Made by a program: the position numbers and the translations under genes
Notes under the pieces: model-generated
Databases searched by the model: none
Told to the model about the DNA's origin: nothing
What the model saw: only the letters and a program-made list of their open reading frames with translations
Origin: Rhopalosiphum padi
Taxonomy: Eukaryota > Arthropoda > Insecta > Hemiptera > Aphididae
Direction: 5' to 3'
Length of the DNA: 64,000 nt
NCBI RefSeq assembly: GCF_020882245.1
Contig: NC_083599.1
Location: 66,075,745 to 66,139,744, forward strand
In this document: positions 54,483 to 64,000 of the stretch, piece after piece
How positions within the stretch are numbered: the first letter of the stretch is position 1
Layout of the letters: each line of letters starts with the position of its first letter

Positions 54483-57400
54483 CAGTGGCGTAACGATAGG
54501 GTGGCATGACGGGCAATGGGCCACGGGCCCACGACTCTAGCTAGAGGTTAGGTTCAAGAAAAAAATAGTACATTAGTCCATTAGTGAAATTTATAAATAC
54601 GATTCTGTTTAAAAATATATGACGTATATTCTTGTAAAATAAAATAAATTTAATAACTGATCACGATTATATTTATAGATATTTTATTTATCAGTCCGTC
54701 GACATTGTCTATATTAATATTATTATATTGTTATTTGTAGAATGGAAATAACAATGAAGCGTATCGCAATCGCTTGTCTTTGAAACCGAACGTAACATTT
54801 ATATTTTATATTTAGATACTAGATTAGATTAGAACTATTCTAAGAAAAAGTGACCGTCGTTTAGTCGTTGTTACTCGATGTTCTTTTAATTTATATTTTA
54901 TTTTGTTATTAGTCAATGACGTGTCGTTAATCGTTGAGTGTAGACCAATTTTGTTTTCGCCTTCTGCTGTGAATCAGTGATTCGTATTTGTATAGGTATT
55001 GTGATCAATCATGTCGAAAAAAATACCTAGTGGGTATGAAAAGCGTAAAAAAAAAACGGAAGAACAAGAAAAATTATTAAAATTGCCTAAAATTAGTAGT
55101 TTTTTTTCTAGTACCACTCCTTGTGAAAATAAAAGTGAAATAATAATTAAAAGTGTTAATACCGAGGTTAATAGTGAACAAAGTGTTGAACTTAGTTCTG
55201 TAGATAGTGAAAAAAGTGAAGTAACCGCCCCAGAAATGTTGTCATCCTGTTCATATAAAGGTACGAATCAAAATAAATCTTTTGATATTGTTTTTAAAAA
55301 TATTATTGAAACTTCTTCTGACCCGACGGATATTGGACATTTTAAAGAAATCGTTTTAGATGCTCAAACTAAACGGTTCATAATTGAAAATGGGCATAGT
55401 AGACCTAAAGCTAAAGGGCCTTTCGCTAAAAATTCAGACGGTAGATCTTTTTCTGAAAAGTATTATTTGACAGTGTCCAAATCTGGTTTAAAAATCGAAC
55501 GTTCGTGGCTATGTTATTCGACTATACTTCAAAAAGCGTATTGTAGGTCATGCTGGCTATTTGGAGATCGCACATCCACTGGCTTTCAAGAAATTTGGAC
55601 TACAGGTTATTGTGATTGGAAACATATAGTAGATGGCATTAAAAGACACGAGCAATCACACGTTCACTACATTTCCTGTTTAGTATATGAAAAATGGTTT
55701 TTAAATAAAACATTAAACGAAGAACTAGAACAGAGTATAAAAAAAGAAAAATTATTTTGGCGTCAGGTTTTAGAGAGAATTTTAAATATTACTCTTACAT
55801 TAGCTATGCGAAGTTTACCTTTTCGCGGCCACAGAGAAAAGCTCGGTAGTGGAAAAGGAGAAAACGGCAATTTTATTTGTTTTATTGAGTTACTTGCAAA
55901 ATATGACCCAGTACTAGAAAAAGTTATTAATCAGGGTAATAATAAAGTAAACTACTGTAGCCCTAAAATTCAAAATGAACTAATACAGTTAATTTCAAAT
56001 AAAGTCGAAAACGAGTTAATACTTAATATTAAAGAAGCTCCTTTTTTTTCCATTATAATTGATACAACGCAAGATATTTCAAAAGTTGATCAGTTAAGTG
56101 AAATTTATCGTTATTGTGTTATAGAAAAAGATGAATACGGAAACCCAAAAAATGTATGTGTTAAGGAAACTTTTTTAGCATTTCATGAAGTTGTTGATCA
56201 ATCTGCCTCTTCTCTTTCTGAACTAATATTACAGAATATTGAAAAAAAGGGATTGTCTATCGGCAAATGCCGTGGTCAGGGCTATGACGGGGCTGCCAAT
56301 ATGAGTGGTATGTATAATGGCCTACAAAAAAGAATTAAAGACATTGAGCCAAGCGCAGCTTATGTCCATTGCTCTGCTCATAATTTAAATTTAGTTGTCA
56401 ATGATGCTGTGAAAGAAATAACAGAAATGGAAATTTTTTTTGATGTTGTTCAACGAGTTTTTGTTTTTTTTGGACATAGTATAGTAAGATGGCGTATATT
56501 ATCAGATTTAATTAAGGAATCGAACAGTCAAAATGGATTATTAATAAAAAAACTTAATCCCACAAGATGGGCTGGTCGTTATGAAGCAGTTTTTGCGCTT
56601 AAAATTAGATTTGTTGAAATTCAAAAAGCTTTAACAAAAGTTATACTTTGCAGCTCTAAGTTAGATGAGCGAAATGAAGCTGAAGGGATTAAAAAACAAA
56701 TTGAAAATTATAATTTTATTTGCACTTTAGTTTTTCAATGTAAAATTTTACAAATTATAAACCTAACTTCTAAAATTCTCCAGTCAAAGTCAGTTGATTT
56801 AGATAATGCATCCAATTTATTAAAAAACTGTTATGAACAATTAAAAGAATATAGATGTAATTTTAATGATCTGTTGGAAGAAGCAAATATAGTTGCTAAA
56901 AGTTGGTCTATCTCTACAGAGTTCCAAAACAAACGTCGTAAAGTTGTAAAAAGATATTTCGATGAACTATGTACTGATATGCGTTTAACTTGTCCAGAAA
57001 ACTTATTTCGTGTGACTATTTTTAATAGAACGTTGGATATATTAATAAATCAAATAAGTAAACGTTTTTCAAGTTTTCATGAATTAATGCTAAATTTCAC
57101 ATGTTTACAACCATCTTTTCTTACATCAGCAACAGATTTAGAGCTTTTAAATGAAGCTACGAAGTTGGTAAACAAATATGATAAAGACATATCAAAAACA
57201 TTTACAAGTGAAATTTTAGCTGTAAGATCAACTCTTAAAAATCAAATAAGTCAACTTAATTCAACTAGAGATCTTGCTCAACTTTTAATGGTGAAAAATC
57301 ATTCTTTAACAGCCAGTTTCCCAGAAGTATGTACTGCTCTTTTATTATTTTTGACAATTCCTGTTACATCTGCAAGCGCGGAACGGTCGTTTTCGAAACT

Positions 57401-57802
57401 AAAAATTATTAAAGGATATTTAAGGAGTACAATGATGCAAGATCGTTTAAGTGGCCTGGCGTTAATTTCAATCGAACAAGAAACAGCCCGAGAAGTTGAC
57501 TTTGAAAATTTAATCGATATGTTTGCCGAACAAAAAGCAAGAAAGAAAAAATTTTGAATATTTAAATTTTGTATTGCTTTGTATATATTTTTTAAACCAA
57601 AAAAATGTCTAATAAAATTTTACTATAAAAATAATATCACACTAAACATGGTTTTTATTGTTTGTAACCTTGAAGGATAGAATTTTGTAGGTGGTTAGTT
57701 TTTGTAGGCTATTCCTCATATCTCTTTCTTCCAAATTTATAAAACTAAGGGCCCGATTGGATTATTTTGCCACGGGCATTAAAAGTTCTGGTTACGCCAC
57801 TG
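54483..57802 (+). mobile_element. Intact hAT element nested in a related hAT, 3320 bp
   Basis: The left end CAGTGGCGTAACGA and right end, inverted, CAGTGGCGTAACCA match at 13 of 14 positions. The exact 8-bp TSD is AGTACATT (54475-54482 and 57803-57810). It contains a single uninterrupted transposase ORF. GGGCCACGGGCCC-like blocks sit near the left end. With an open ORF, good TIRs and perfect TSD, it is one of the best candidates for recent activity in the window. Confidence 0.93.
55011..57557 (+). CDS. hAT transposase (ZMYM1/DUF4371 type), intact, 848 aa
   Basis: The start MSKKIPSGYEKRKKKTEEQE is conserved with the outer hAT's start. A TTF-type zinc finger lies near residues 165-220 (RSWLCYSTILQKAYCRSCWL). 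A DUF4371 region (LPFRGHREKLGSGKGENGNF) follows, then IIIDTTQDIS (first Asp, about 350), GQGYDGAANMSGMY (second Asp, about 425), VHCSAHNLNLVV (CxxH, about 453), NPTRWAGRYEA, and TSASAERSFSKLKIIKGYL (Glu, about 790) with the dimerisation tail DRLSGLALISIEQE. A single exon without introns, unlike the nine-exon relative at 39032. It would excise and reinsert elements ending in CAGTGGCG. Confidence 0.93.
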   Translation: MSKKIPSGYEKRKKKTEEQEKLLKLPKISSFFSSTTPCENKSEIIIKSVNTEVNSEQSVELSSVDSEKSEVTAPEMLSSCSYKGTNQNKSFDIVFKNIIETSSDPTDIGHFKEIVLDAQTKRFIIENGHSRPKAKGPFAKNSDGRSFSEKYYLTVSKSGLKIERSWLCYSTILQKAYCRSCWLFGDRTSTGFQEIWTTGYCDWKHIVDGIKRHEQSHVHYISCLVYEKWFLNKTLNEELEQSIKKEKLFWRQVLERILNITLTLAMRSLPFRGHREKLGSGKGENGNFICFIELLAKYDPVLEKVINQGNNKVNYCSPKIQNELIQLISNKVENELILNIKEAPFFSIIIDTTQDISKVDQLSEIYRYCVIEKDEYGNPKNVCVKETFLAFHEVVDQSASSLSELILQNIEKKGLSIGKCRGQGYDGAANMSGMYNGLQKRIKDIEPSAAYVHCSAHNLNLVVNDAVKEITEMEIFFDVVQRVFVFFGHSIVRWRILSDLIKESNSQNGLLIKKLNPTRWAGRYEAVFALKIRFVEIQKALTKVILCSSKLDERNEAEGIKKQIENYNFICTLVFQCKILQIINLTSKILQSKSVDLDNASNLLKNCYEQLKEYRCNFNDLLEEANIVAKSWSISTEFQNKRRKVVKRYFDELCTDMRLTCPENLFRVTIFNRTLDILINQISKRFSSFHELMLNFTCLQPSFLTSATDLELLNEATKLVNKYDKDISKTFTSEILAVRSTLKNQISQLNSTRDLAQLLMVKNHSLTASFPEVCTALLLFLTIPVTSASAERSFSKLKIIKGYLRSTMMQDRLSGLALISIEQETAREVDFENLIDMFAEQKARKKKF

Positions 57803-58570
57803 AGTACATTAATAAATAAAAATAATTTACTACACTGAAAGTTTAATTATTGGAATAAACAGTGGCTATTTAAGTACCTACAAATTTTGTGCATCTACGT
57901 CTTTATAATACCTAATCAAGCTTAATATTTTTCCTAATAATTTATAAAGCTATTGCCTATTAGCTTAAAGTTAATTTAACTATACTAAATGAACTAGTAA
58001 AAATTATTTTGTTAAGAAGCCGTCACAATAGGACAAAATCGACCGTAAAAACAAGTTAAATGAACACGTAAAAACAGTAAAAAAAAAAACGTTGAAATAA
58101 AATATTTACAGATGTATAATAACTATAATAATATTAAATATCCCTATCTGTTATAATGTAATATATAATAATTCATTATAGTAGGTATAATGACCGCTAC
58201 TTACGTAATTTTGACAAGCGACGACCGCGACAGCTGAGAAGCAAAGAAAATGAAATCGTGTATTTTTTATTCATTCGTGTTTATCGATAAAGGCAAATAT
58301 TGGGCAAAACCCACGAATATCAAACAATTCGAAATTATTCCTTATCAAGATTAGACAATACTATTATTATAATTGTACATATTTAATGACTTTGCTGGAT
58401 AAGCAGTTTAGATAAAAAAAAACCTCACATATCATAATTCATATTAAAACTCATATATTCCTCGATTCGTTCAGAATTTAAAAACGCAAAGCCCCATAAA
58501 ACACGGGGCCCCATAAAGCGCGAGGCCCTAGGCGGGTGCCCAGTTTGCCCACCCCCTTCCGCCGGCCCTG
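57803..58570. other. Right arm of the outer hAT, no gene
   Basis: Noncoding AT-rich sequence ending in a GC-rich terminal block (58490-58570) with GGGCCCC and CCTAGGC words that mirrors the left end. Confidence 0.5.
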
Positions 58571-58578
58571 CATAATAT

Positions 58579-60767
58579 AGGTATTTACTATTTTGCTATA
58601 TTTATTGCGTCAATGCTTAAACAAATTAATAGAAAATAATGATAAGCTCAAAATAGTAGGTTTTTTTTGAATAACCTTCTAAAATATAACTGCAGGACTT
58701 TAATGCTATAATTTTATTAACACAAACCAACAATAAACTATACAATATAATAATATTTATTAAGTAAATAAGTAAATTTATGAATTCTATGTAATTATTA
58801 CTCATGAGAAAGAAATTAAAATAAAATAAAGTTAAATATATTAACAAATCTAAAAATGTCAGCTGAAATTCGCTGAATTTTATCATTTTTCATGAAAATA
58901 AAAATGTACCTTTAAAGGTTACAATATCAATAAGGACAATAAAATTTAATGAAAAAAAGTGCCACATTTGCAGTCTTAGGTACCTACCTACAATGACTTT
59001 TAGAGTAGTTAAACATTTGCTTGAATCTAATTAGCTACCATACATTTCAATAAACTTTTGTCTAAAACTGAAGAAAATGGATCATATCCAAAACAGATTT
59101 AATTTAAATCAATGGTATAATATGCATAATAGTTGCATAAAAAATGTATAGTTATGTATAATTATAAATATTATAATATGAATTTTTAATTTAATTATAA
59201 CAACATCAAAGTCCCAATCATGATATCAAACATAATAAGTAATTATTTCAAATATTTCAAATTGCATCAGTAAAAAATTATAATAATTGTAATTATAACA
59301 ATTATACTAATTGTTTACAACACTCGCAATATTTTAATTTATTAGCTACAAGTAATATTACCTATGTGTATATTTATATTAAACTTGATTGATAAATTAA
59401 CTTACAGAATTTTGGTTCATGCCAGAGGTTATCTAGTTCAATCAAATAATAAATCATAATATAGGTATTTACTATTTTGCTACATTTATTACAACATTAT
59501 AAATGCGATCTATGTTTGAACAAATTAGTAAAAAAATAATGATAAGACTTATAATATGCTCAAAATTGTGGCCTTTGTATGAATAACCTTATAAAATAAA
59601 ATTGCAAGACTTCAAAAATTTATAAATTCTATAATTTTATTAACACAGACCAACAAAAAAACCATACATGCAAATATTTATTAGTGTAATTAAACATTTG
59701 CTTTATTATAATTAGTTACCATACATTTCAATAAAATTTTGTCTTAAAATGATTGAAGAAAATGGATTATATCCAATAATATTATAAATTTAAATCAATG
59801 GGCTAAATACAAATTAAATCAACACAGAATACACATTTAATTGTGATGAAAAAACTAATTTAAAATTTGAAGTCTTAGATAGGTACAAATGACCTGTAAT
59901 TATGTATAAAAAAATTAACTAATGATGGTGATGAACAAAAATATAATTTCCTTATGACCCAAGCAAGAAATATAAATTACCTTCAAAGTGTAAATAGATA
60001 AATTAAACAAATTATCGAAATTACGTTCTCTGATGTCAGTTTAAAACAAATGCAAATAATTCCAGATGATAACAATCAGATGTCAAAAATTCAAACACAT
60101 TTTTCATATAAATAAAAATGTACCATTAAAGATTGCAATATCAATAAGGACAATATAATTTAATGAAAAAAATATGTCACATTTACAGCCTTAGGTAACT
60201 ACCTACAATAACTTTTAGATTAGTTAAATATTTAATAACATTAAATTATAATGAAAAGGCTAGTTTCAAATTTGAAGTCTTAGATAGGTACAAATGTACT
60301 ATGAATTGTATATGAATATTAACTAATGATGGTGATGAACAAAAATATAATTTTTAATTTTTCAATGATCCATAAAAGATATATAAAGTACCTTCTTAGT
60401 GTAAATATATAAATGATACATATTATCAAAATTATGTCTTCTGATGTTAGTTTAAAACAAATGCAAATATTTCCAGACAGTAACAACCAGTTGACGAAAA
60501 TTCAAACGCACTAACAAAAATGACTTAAAAATATGAATTTGATTGAAATAATGAAACAATTAGACACGTATTTAAATATAGTTTAACTTATTGTCTTAAC
60601 TGTCATATAAAAATTATAAAGTGACAAGTGACAAGCGTTATCAATTATCAACAAACAACCACATGGTATCTCATCATTTATCACTATTATTTTTAGGTTA
60701 TAAATCATAATCACAGACTTAAAGAAATCTGTGATTTAATATCTTATATTGTGGCGATACCATAGAC
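58579..60767. repeat. Degenerate tandem repeats, gene-free
   Basis: Blocks recur with decay. TACCATACATTTCAATAAA is at about 59037 and 59717. ATATCAATAAGGACAAT is at about 58923 and 60129. GAAGTCTTAGATAGGTACAA is at about 59870 and 60271. CTAATGATGGTGATGAACAA occurs in two copies about 400 bp apart. It shares sequence with 49540-50180, so the large hAT inserted within this repeat field. No gene is supported. Confidence 0.6.
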
Positions 60768-61222
60768 CAGTGGTTCTTAAGCGGTGTTCCGCGGAACACA
60801 GGTGTTCTGTGGACTTCGTATAAGTTTTCCGCCAAAATTTTAAAATCAGTTAAAAAAAAATTATTTCAAAATAGAATCATTTTAGGTTTTGTTGGTTTAT
60901 TTTTGTACACAAAAATCGTTAACTTTCGAATAATATAATGTGTCAGTATACTATATAATATATTAATATACATTATTATTATTATTATATTATACGATAA
61001 TCTCCACCATACTTCGATAACATACGTATAGCTTTGACAATTTTATTTTCTGCACTAATAAAAGTTATAAAATACATTAGTATTAGTACGTTGCCCACGG
61101 TCATCAACGTTAGACGCGTGTACATCTTCATAAATAAGGATTCTGTTATTTTTTTAAGTAAGTACAATTTGAAATTTATTTAGTTAATTAATTTAATTTG
61201 TAACGACCATTTTAATAACAAA

Positions 61223-61560
61223 ATGGACACATTTCTTAAACGGAAACATGATTCTGGTACTGATAATGCAAGTACAAATACAAGCAATGTCAATGATGAT
61301 ACTTTCAATGATGAGAATAAAAAAGGTCAATAGACAATATTGCAACGATTATTTAAATTTTGGGTTCACTTATGTTGACGAAAATGATTGTCAAATTCCC
61401 CTTTGTGTGGTTTGTGGGGAAAAGTTGTCTAATAGCGCAATTCCGCATTCAGACGATACAATAAAAAACAGAATTATACTGTCACTAACAAGCTTACTAC
61501 TAATAAACTATATTTCGCTTTGTAAATTGACAAGTCTACTGATATCAGTGGTATAGCTCA
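61223..61560 (+). pseudogene. N-terminal remnant of a SCAND3/ZBED5-type hAT transposase
   Basis: The ATG at 61223 opens MDTFLKRKHDSGTDNASTN, the usual start of this group. A frame change or stop near 61332 follows. The next open piece has FGFTYVDENDCQIPLCVVCG, the BED-like finger with its Cys pair and L-S-N-S motif. After about 61500 the sequence jumps to fragments of the core (KSTDISG-like residues near 61540), then to the C-terminus, so the middle is deleted. Confidence 0.7.
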
Positions 61561-61605
61561 CGTACTAGGATTTGTTCGTTTTATATTCAAAAAAATACGG
61601 TAGAC

Positions 61606-62115
61606 ATGTTTCCTTCAATTAAAAATAATAATGAAATAATTCCTATTATAACAGAACATTTAGCATTATTAGAAGAAAAAATCACGAAATACTTTCCTGA
61701 ATTGAATATTGAAAAGTATGATTGGATACGAAATACATTTTCTACCATCAACACGTCAAGTTATGAATTTACGTTAGTAGAAGAGGAAGAATTCATAACG
61801 CTAACAACAGATCGAACTCTAAAAATAAAATTTTCCGAAATAATAGTAGAAGAATTTTGGATTTCAGTTCAAACCGAATTTAAAAAAATTTCTGAAAAAG
61901 CAATTTCAATATTATTACAATTTTCAACCTCATACTTATGTGAGCTTGGATTTTCAACACTGACGAATATCAAAATAAAGAAACGAGAAAGGCTGACAAA
62001 TATTGAAGAGGAAATGAGAGTAGCAATATCGTACATACGGCCAGATATTGAAAATATCTGTAAAAATCATCAGGCACAAATATCTCATACAAAGTATTCA
62101 ATTTCAAATTTTTAA
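61606..62115 (+). pseudogene. C-terminal part of a SCAND3/ZBED5-type hAT transposase
   Basis: The 169-residue frame reads ITEHLALLEEKITKYFPELN, then KYDWIRNTF, FWISVQTEFKKISEKAISIL, TSYLCELGFSTLTNIKIKKR, ERLTNIEEEMRVAISYIRPD and a closing HQAQISH. This is the standard C-terminal hAT dimerisation region of SCAND3/ZBED5/FAM200-type proteins. The frame is open to a stop at 62113-62115, but the catalytic core is lacking, so it is not a functional enzyme. Confidence 0.85.
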
Positions 62116-62334
62116 ATTTTTTTTAACTCTTTTTATTATTTTATTATTTTTTAGTGACTAACACTAACATGTATGGCATGCAAACAATTTTATGCTATAC
62201 ATTCATTGTTTAATATATTAAAAAATTAAAAATGTATGTACTACAATTTTATTTTACGGTTGTGTTCCGCGAAAATCTTGTAAAATGTTAAGTGTTCCGT
62301 CATTCGAAAAAGGTTAAGAACCACTGCCATAGAC

Positions 62335-62600
62335 CTTATACTAATAGACGGAGCATCACTGGTTGGCGGGGTTGAGTGGTGCGGTCAAGACTATTCTCAT
62401 AGCAGTGTTGCCATTGCTGACGACATGAAATATGTTTGTTCTAATATTTTTTATACAATTAATAATTATTATTATTATTAAAACATTTAAAAAACGATTT
62501 GCCCAATAAATAATCCCGAAAACTTTGTTCATCCAAAAAATAACCCTATAATAAAAAAAATTGTGTTTCTAGTTTTCTACCTAATTATAAATATGTAATA
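62335..62600. other. Short spacer, nothing recognised
   Basis: AT-rich spacer between two hAT-derived elements. I see no gene. Confidence 0.4.
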
Positions 62601-62608
62601 CACTAATA

Positions 62609-62825
62609 ATGCGTGTCCAGCACAAAACAATTGGGTAGGCCAGTTTTGTATTGTAATGTGTAAGTGTGTTCATTAGAAAATATTTGTATGGGTTTGATAA
62701 TAATATTCAATAATAAATATTTCTTATATTATTTAACATTTTTATTTTTGATAAAAAAACCAAACAGTCAAATAAAAATTGGGTAGGCCCGGGCCTAGTC
62801 GGCCTACCCTATAAACACGCCACTG
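62609..62825. mobile_element. Small hAT MITE, 217 bp
   Basis: The right end is ACACGCCACTG. The left end is eroded (ATGCGTGTCC), but GGGTAGGCC and GGCCTACCC lie symmetrically inside. The exact 8-bp repeat CACTAATA flanks it (62601-62608 and 62826-62833). It has no coding capacity. Its right terminus belongs to the CAGTGGCG group. Confidence 0.75.
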
Positions 62826-63015
62826 CACTAATACAATGTTAGTAATTTATAAATATAAAATAAAATAGCCAATTTTTTCAATCATGGTAAATTAGTTTGA
62901 AATGTCAATAATATATAAACCCTTAAAAACAAAATTAGAAATCAATATTTTTTAAAACAGCATAGTTTTGTTTTCATATTATTAATTAATAAGAATATAA
63001 TATAATTTCAGTATT

Positions 63016-63780
63016 TTATTCATTTCGAAACAGTTTAAGTTTTGTATATTTTTTCCTCATTGATACACATTCCTTTTTTTCTTTAATAGAAGCTGCATGG
63101 TGGAATCTTAAGTTTAGGTATTGAGTAATTATTAAAGCTATAGCTTGATCCCTATGTGTATTAAACAATTGTTGACCACTACAGTGTTTATTCAATTCTT
63201 GAAATATGGATCTTTGATAAATATTTCTTTTAATTTCATTTATCATTTTATTTTTTATATTTGGTAAATATACTCTCTCTGCTACTTGACAAATTTCGAC
63301 CACATCTTGAGATGGTTAAATTAATGAATAATTTCTGTCCTTTATCTGTATTAGTTTTGATGAGTGCCCAGTTTGGTCAACAAAATATGTATGACAAGTC
63401 TTACAGTTTATTCTTTTTTTAAATTTTTTCACTATGAAGCCAGCAATATAGGTAGTTACATCCTCAACATATGGTGTAATATTTTTCAAGGCTTTATAAT
63501 AATCATGATCCGAGATTATTGAAGTACTAAGTTGTTCTTGTTCTAATTCATTTTCTATAATACAGTCTGGTCCTACATTTACAACAGACATTTCTGTACT
63601 ATCCAAAATGGCAATACAGTTTCCATATTGTGACCCAGAAATTTCATTATGAATTAATAATTTCTTGTAAGCTGTTTTGAATTGTTTGCATGTGGGATTA
63701 TTATTAAATCTTCCTCTTTGTCGCACAGAGCTAAAAAATGTCTCTAGATGGTCTTGAGATAATTTGTAAAATAATAAAGG
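63016..63780 (-). pseudogene. P-element-like transposase, C-terminal remnant
   Basis: On the minus strand KLSQDHLETFFSSVRQRGRF-NNNPT, then QFKTAYKKLL, YVEDVTTYIAGFIVKKF and CKTCHTYF are the typical C-terminal signposts of P-element/THAP9-type transposases. A stop at 63316-63318 interrupts the frame, which then continues in the same phase to a stop at 63016. Upstream of about 63780 the coding sequence ends abruptly at a CCGGA-rich minisatellite. The THAP domain and catalytic core are absent. No terminal repeats are visible. Confidence 0.8.
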
Positions 63781-63784
63781 GAAG

Positions 63785-64000
63785 CCGTAATTGTCCAGGA
63801 ATAATTGTTCGGAATTATAATAATCCGGAAAATAAAATGTCCGGAACGTAATATCTCTGAATGTAAAATACCGGAACGTAAAACTCCGGACTGTAATATT
63901 ACGGAAAGTAAAAATACGGAATAGTAAAAGTCCGGAAAGTTAAAAATTCAGATTGTAAAAATCCGGACTATAAAAATTACGGACTGTAAATTTCCGGAAT
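63785..64000. repeat. CCGGA-type short tandem repeat reaching the window edge
   Basis: Units of about 15-19 bp with the core (T)CCGGAA-x-GTAAAA recur at least eleven times with small changes (CCGGAACGTAAAACT, CCGGACTGTAATAT, CCGGAAAGTTAAAAA). The array continues past the end of the window. Its irregular unit length and lack of unique spacers exclude CRISPR. Confidence 0.85.

Larger units (their letters stand above)
50183..58570 (-). mobile_element. Large decayed hAT element with a second hAT inside, 8388 bp
   Basis: The left end CAGGGCCGGCG and right end CGCCGGCCCTG are flanked by the exact 8-bp TSD CATAATAT (50175-50182 and 58571-58578). GCGAGGCCCTAGGC occurs near both termini in the same orientation. 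Its transposase reads leftward (53141-50556) and has several frameshifts. A related hAT occupies 54483-57802; without it the element is about 5 kb. The perfect TSD despite a decayed gene suggests mobilisation in trans or moderate age. Confidence 0.92.
60768..62326 (+). mobile_element. Internally deleted hAT (Charlie/SCAND3-ZBED5 type), 1559 bp
   Basis: The ends are CAGTGGTTCTTAA and TTAAGAACCACTG, a 13-bp perfect TIR. The exact 8-bp TSD is CCATAGAC (60760-60767 and 62327-62334). The subterminal GTTCCGCGGAACAC words are palindromic and related to GTTCCGCGAAAA at the other end. Only the two ends of the transposase gene remain inside. Confidence 0.92.

Noticed and set aside
58626..58886. Hydrophobic minus-strand ORF
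   Set aside because: Composition follows AT-rich repeat DNA and the frame is not kept in the related repeat copies nearby.
63785..64000. CRISPR-like short repeats
   Set aside because: Units are adjacent, irregular and lack unique spacers; the host is an insect.

Overview
The window looks like insect nuclear DNA, most likely from an aphid or close relative. It is AT-rich, has GT-AG introns and AATAAA-type tails, and no bacterial operons, tRNA or rRNA. I could not run a search, so the species is inferred from the mix of element families. I see no ordinary cellular gene that I can name. Almost everything recognisable is a mobile element, often one inserted in another. Many elements are framed by terminal inverted repeats (TIRs) and target-site duplications (TSDs) that can be read directly.

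Layout. 1-9.45 kb: an orphan minus-strand gene with an MW...CAWP first exon and DUF4806-like last exons (645-1986), then a two-gene transposon copy with a TNP2/CACTA-like transposase (5633-7738, frameshifted tail) and a 3'-truncated DUF4806-type partner (8425-9455). 9.4-13.3 kb: a three-level nest of MULE-like fragment, Merlin-like element (9696-12823) and Tigger/pogo element (9783-12029). 13.76-17.22 kb: an intact BED-finger hAT with perfect TIR and TSD. 17.4-19.7 kb: the 5' half of a Mutator-domain gene with a tandemly duplicated exon. 20.19-28.03 kb: the most complete two-gene transposon, with TIRs, an intact 692-residue transposase and an eight-exon DUF4806 partner carrying one frameshift.

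29.1-43.8 kb: a Polinton/Maverick (virus-like DNA transposon) with broken DNA polymerase B, a compact minus-strand block (small proteins, integrase with chromodomain, conserved protein, packaging ATPase) and a capsid gene. A pogo-family element (about 32.67-35.75 kb) splits one small gene and a nine-exon hAT (38600-42754) splits the capsid gene. 43.9-47 kb: two related uncharacterised genes separated by a 123-bp tandem array. 47.4-48.4 kb: a GC-rich island bounded by a short direct repeat.

50.18-58.57 kb: a decayed hAT with perfect TSDs, itself hosting a related intact hAT (54483-57802). 58.6-64 kb: degenerate repeats, an internally deleted hAT (60768-62326), a small hAT MITE, a P-element-like transposase remnant, and a CCGGA minisatellite running to the window edge.

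The genes do not form a pathway. The repeated unit that behaves like a system is the transposase plus DUF4806 cassette, seen in two linked copies plus one orphan partner. The paralogue pair beside the Polinton is the other candidate for an undescribed element.
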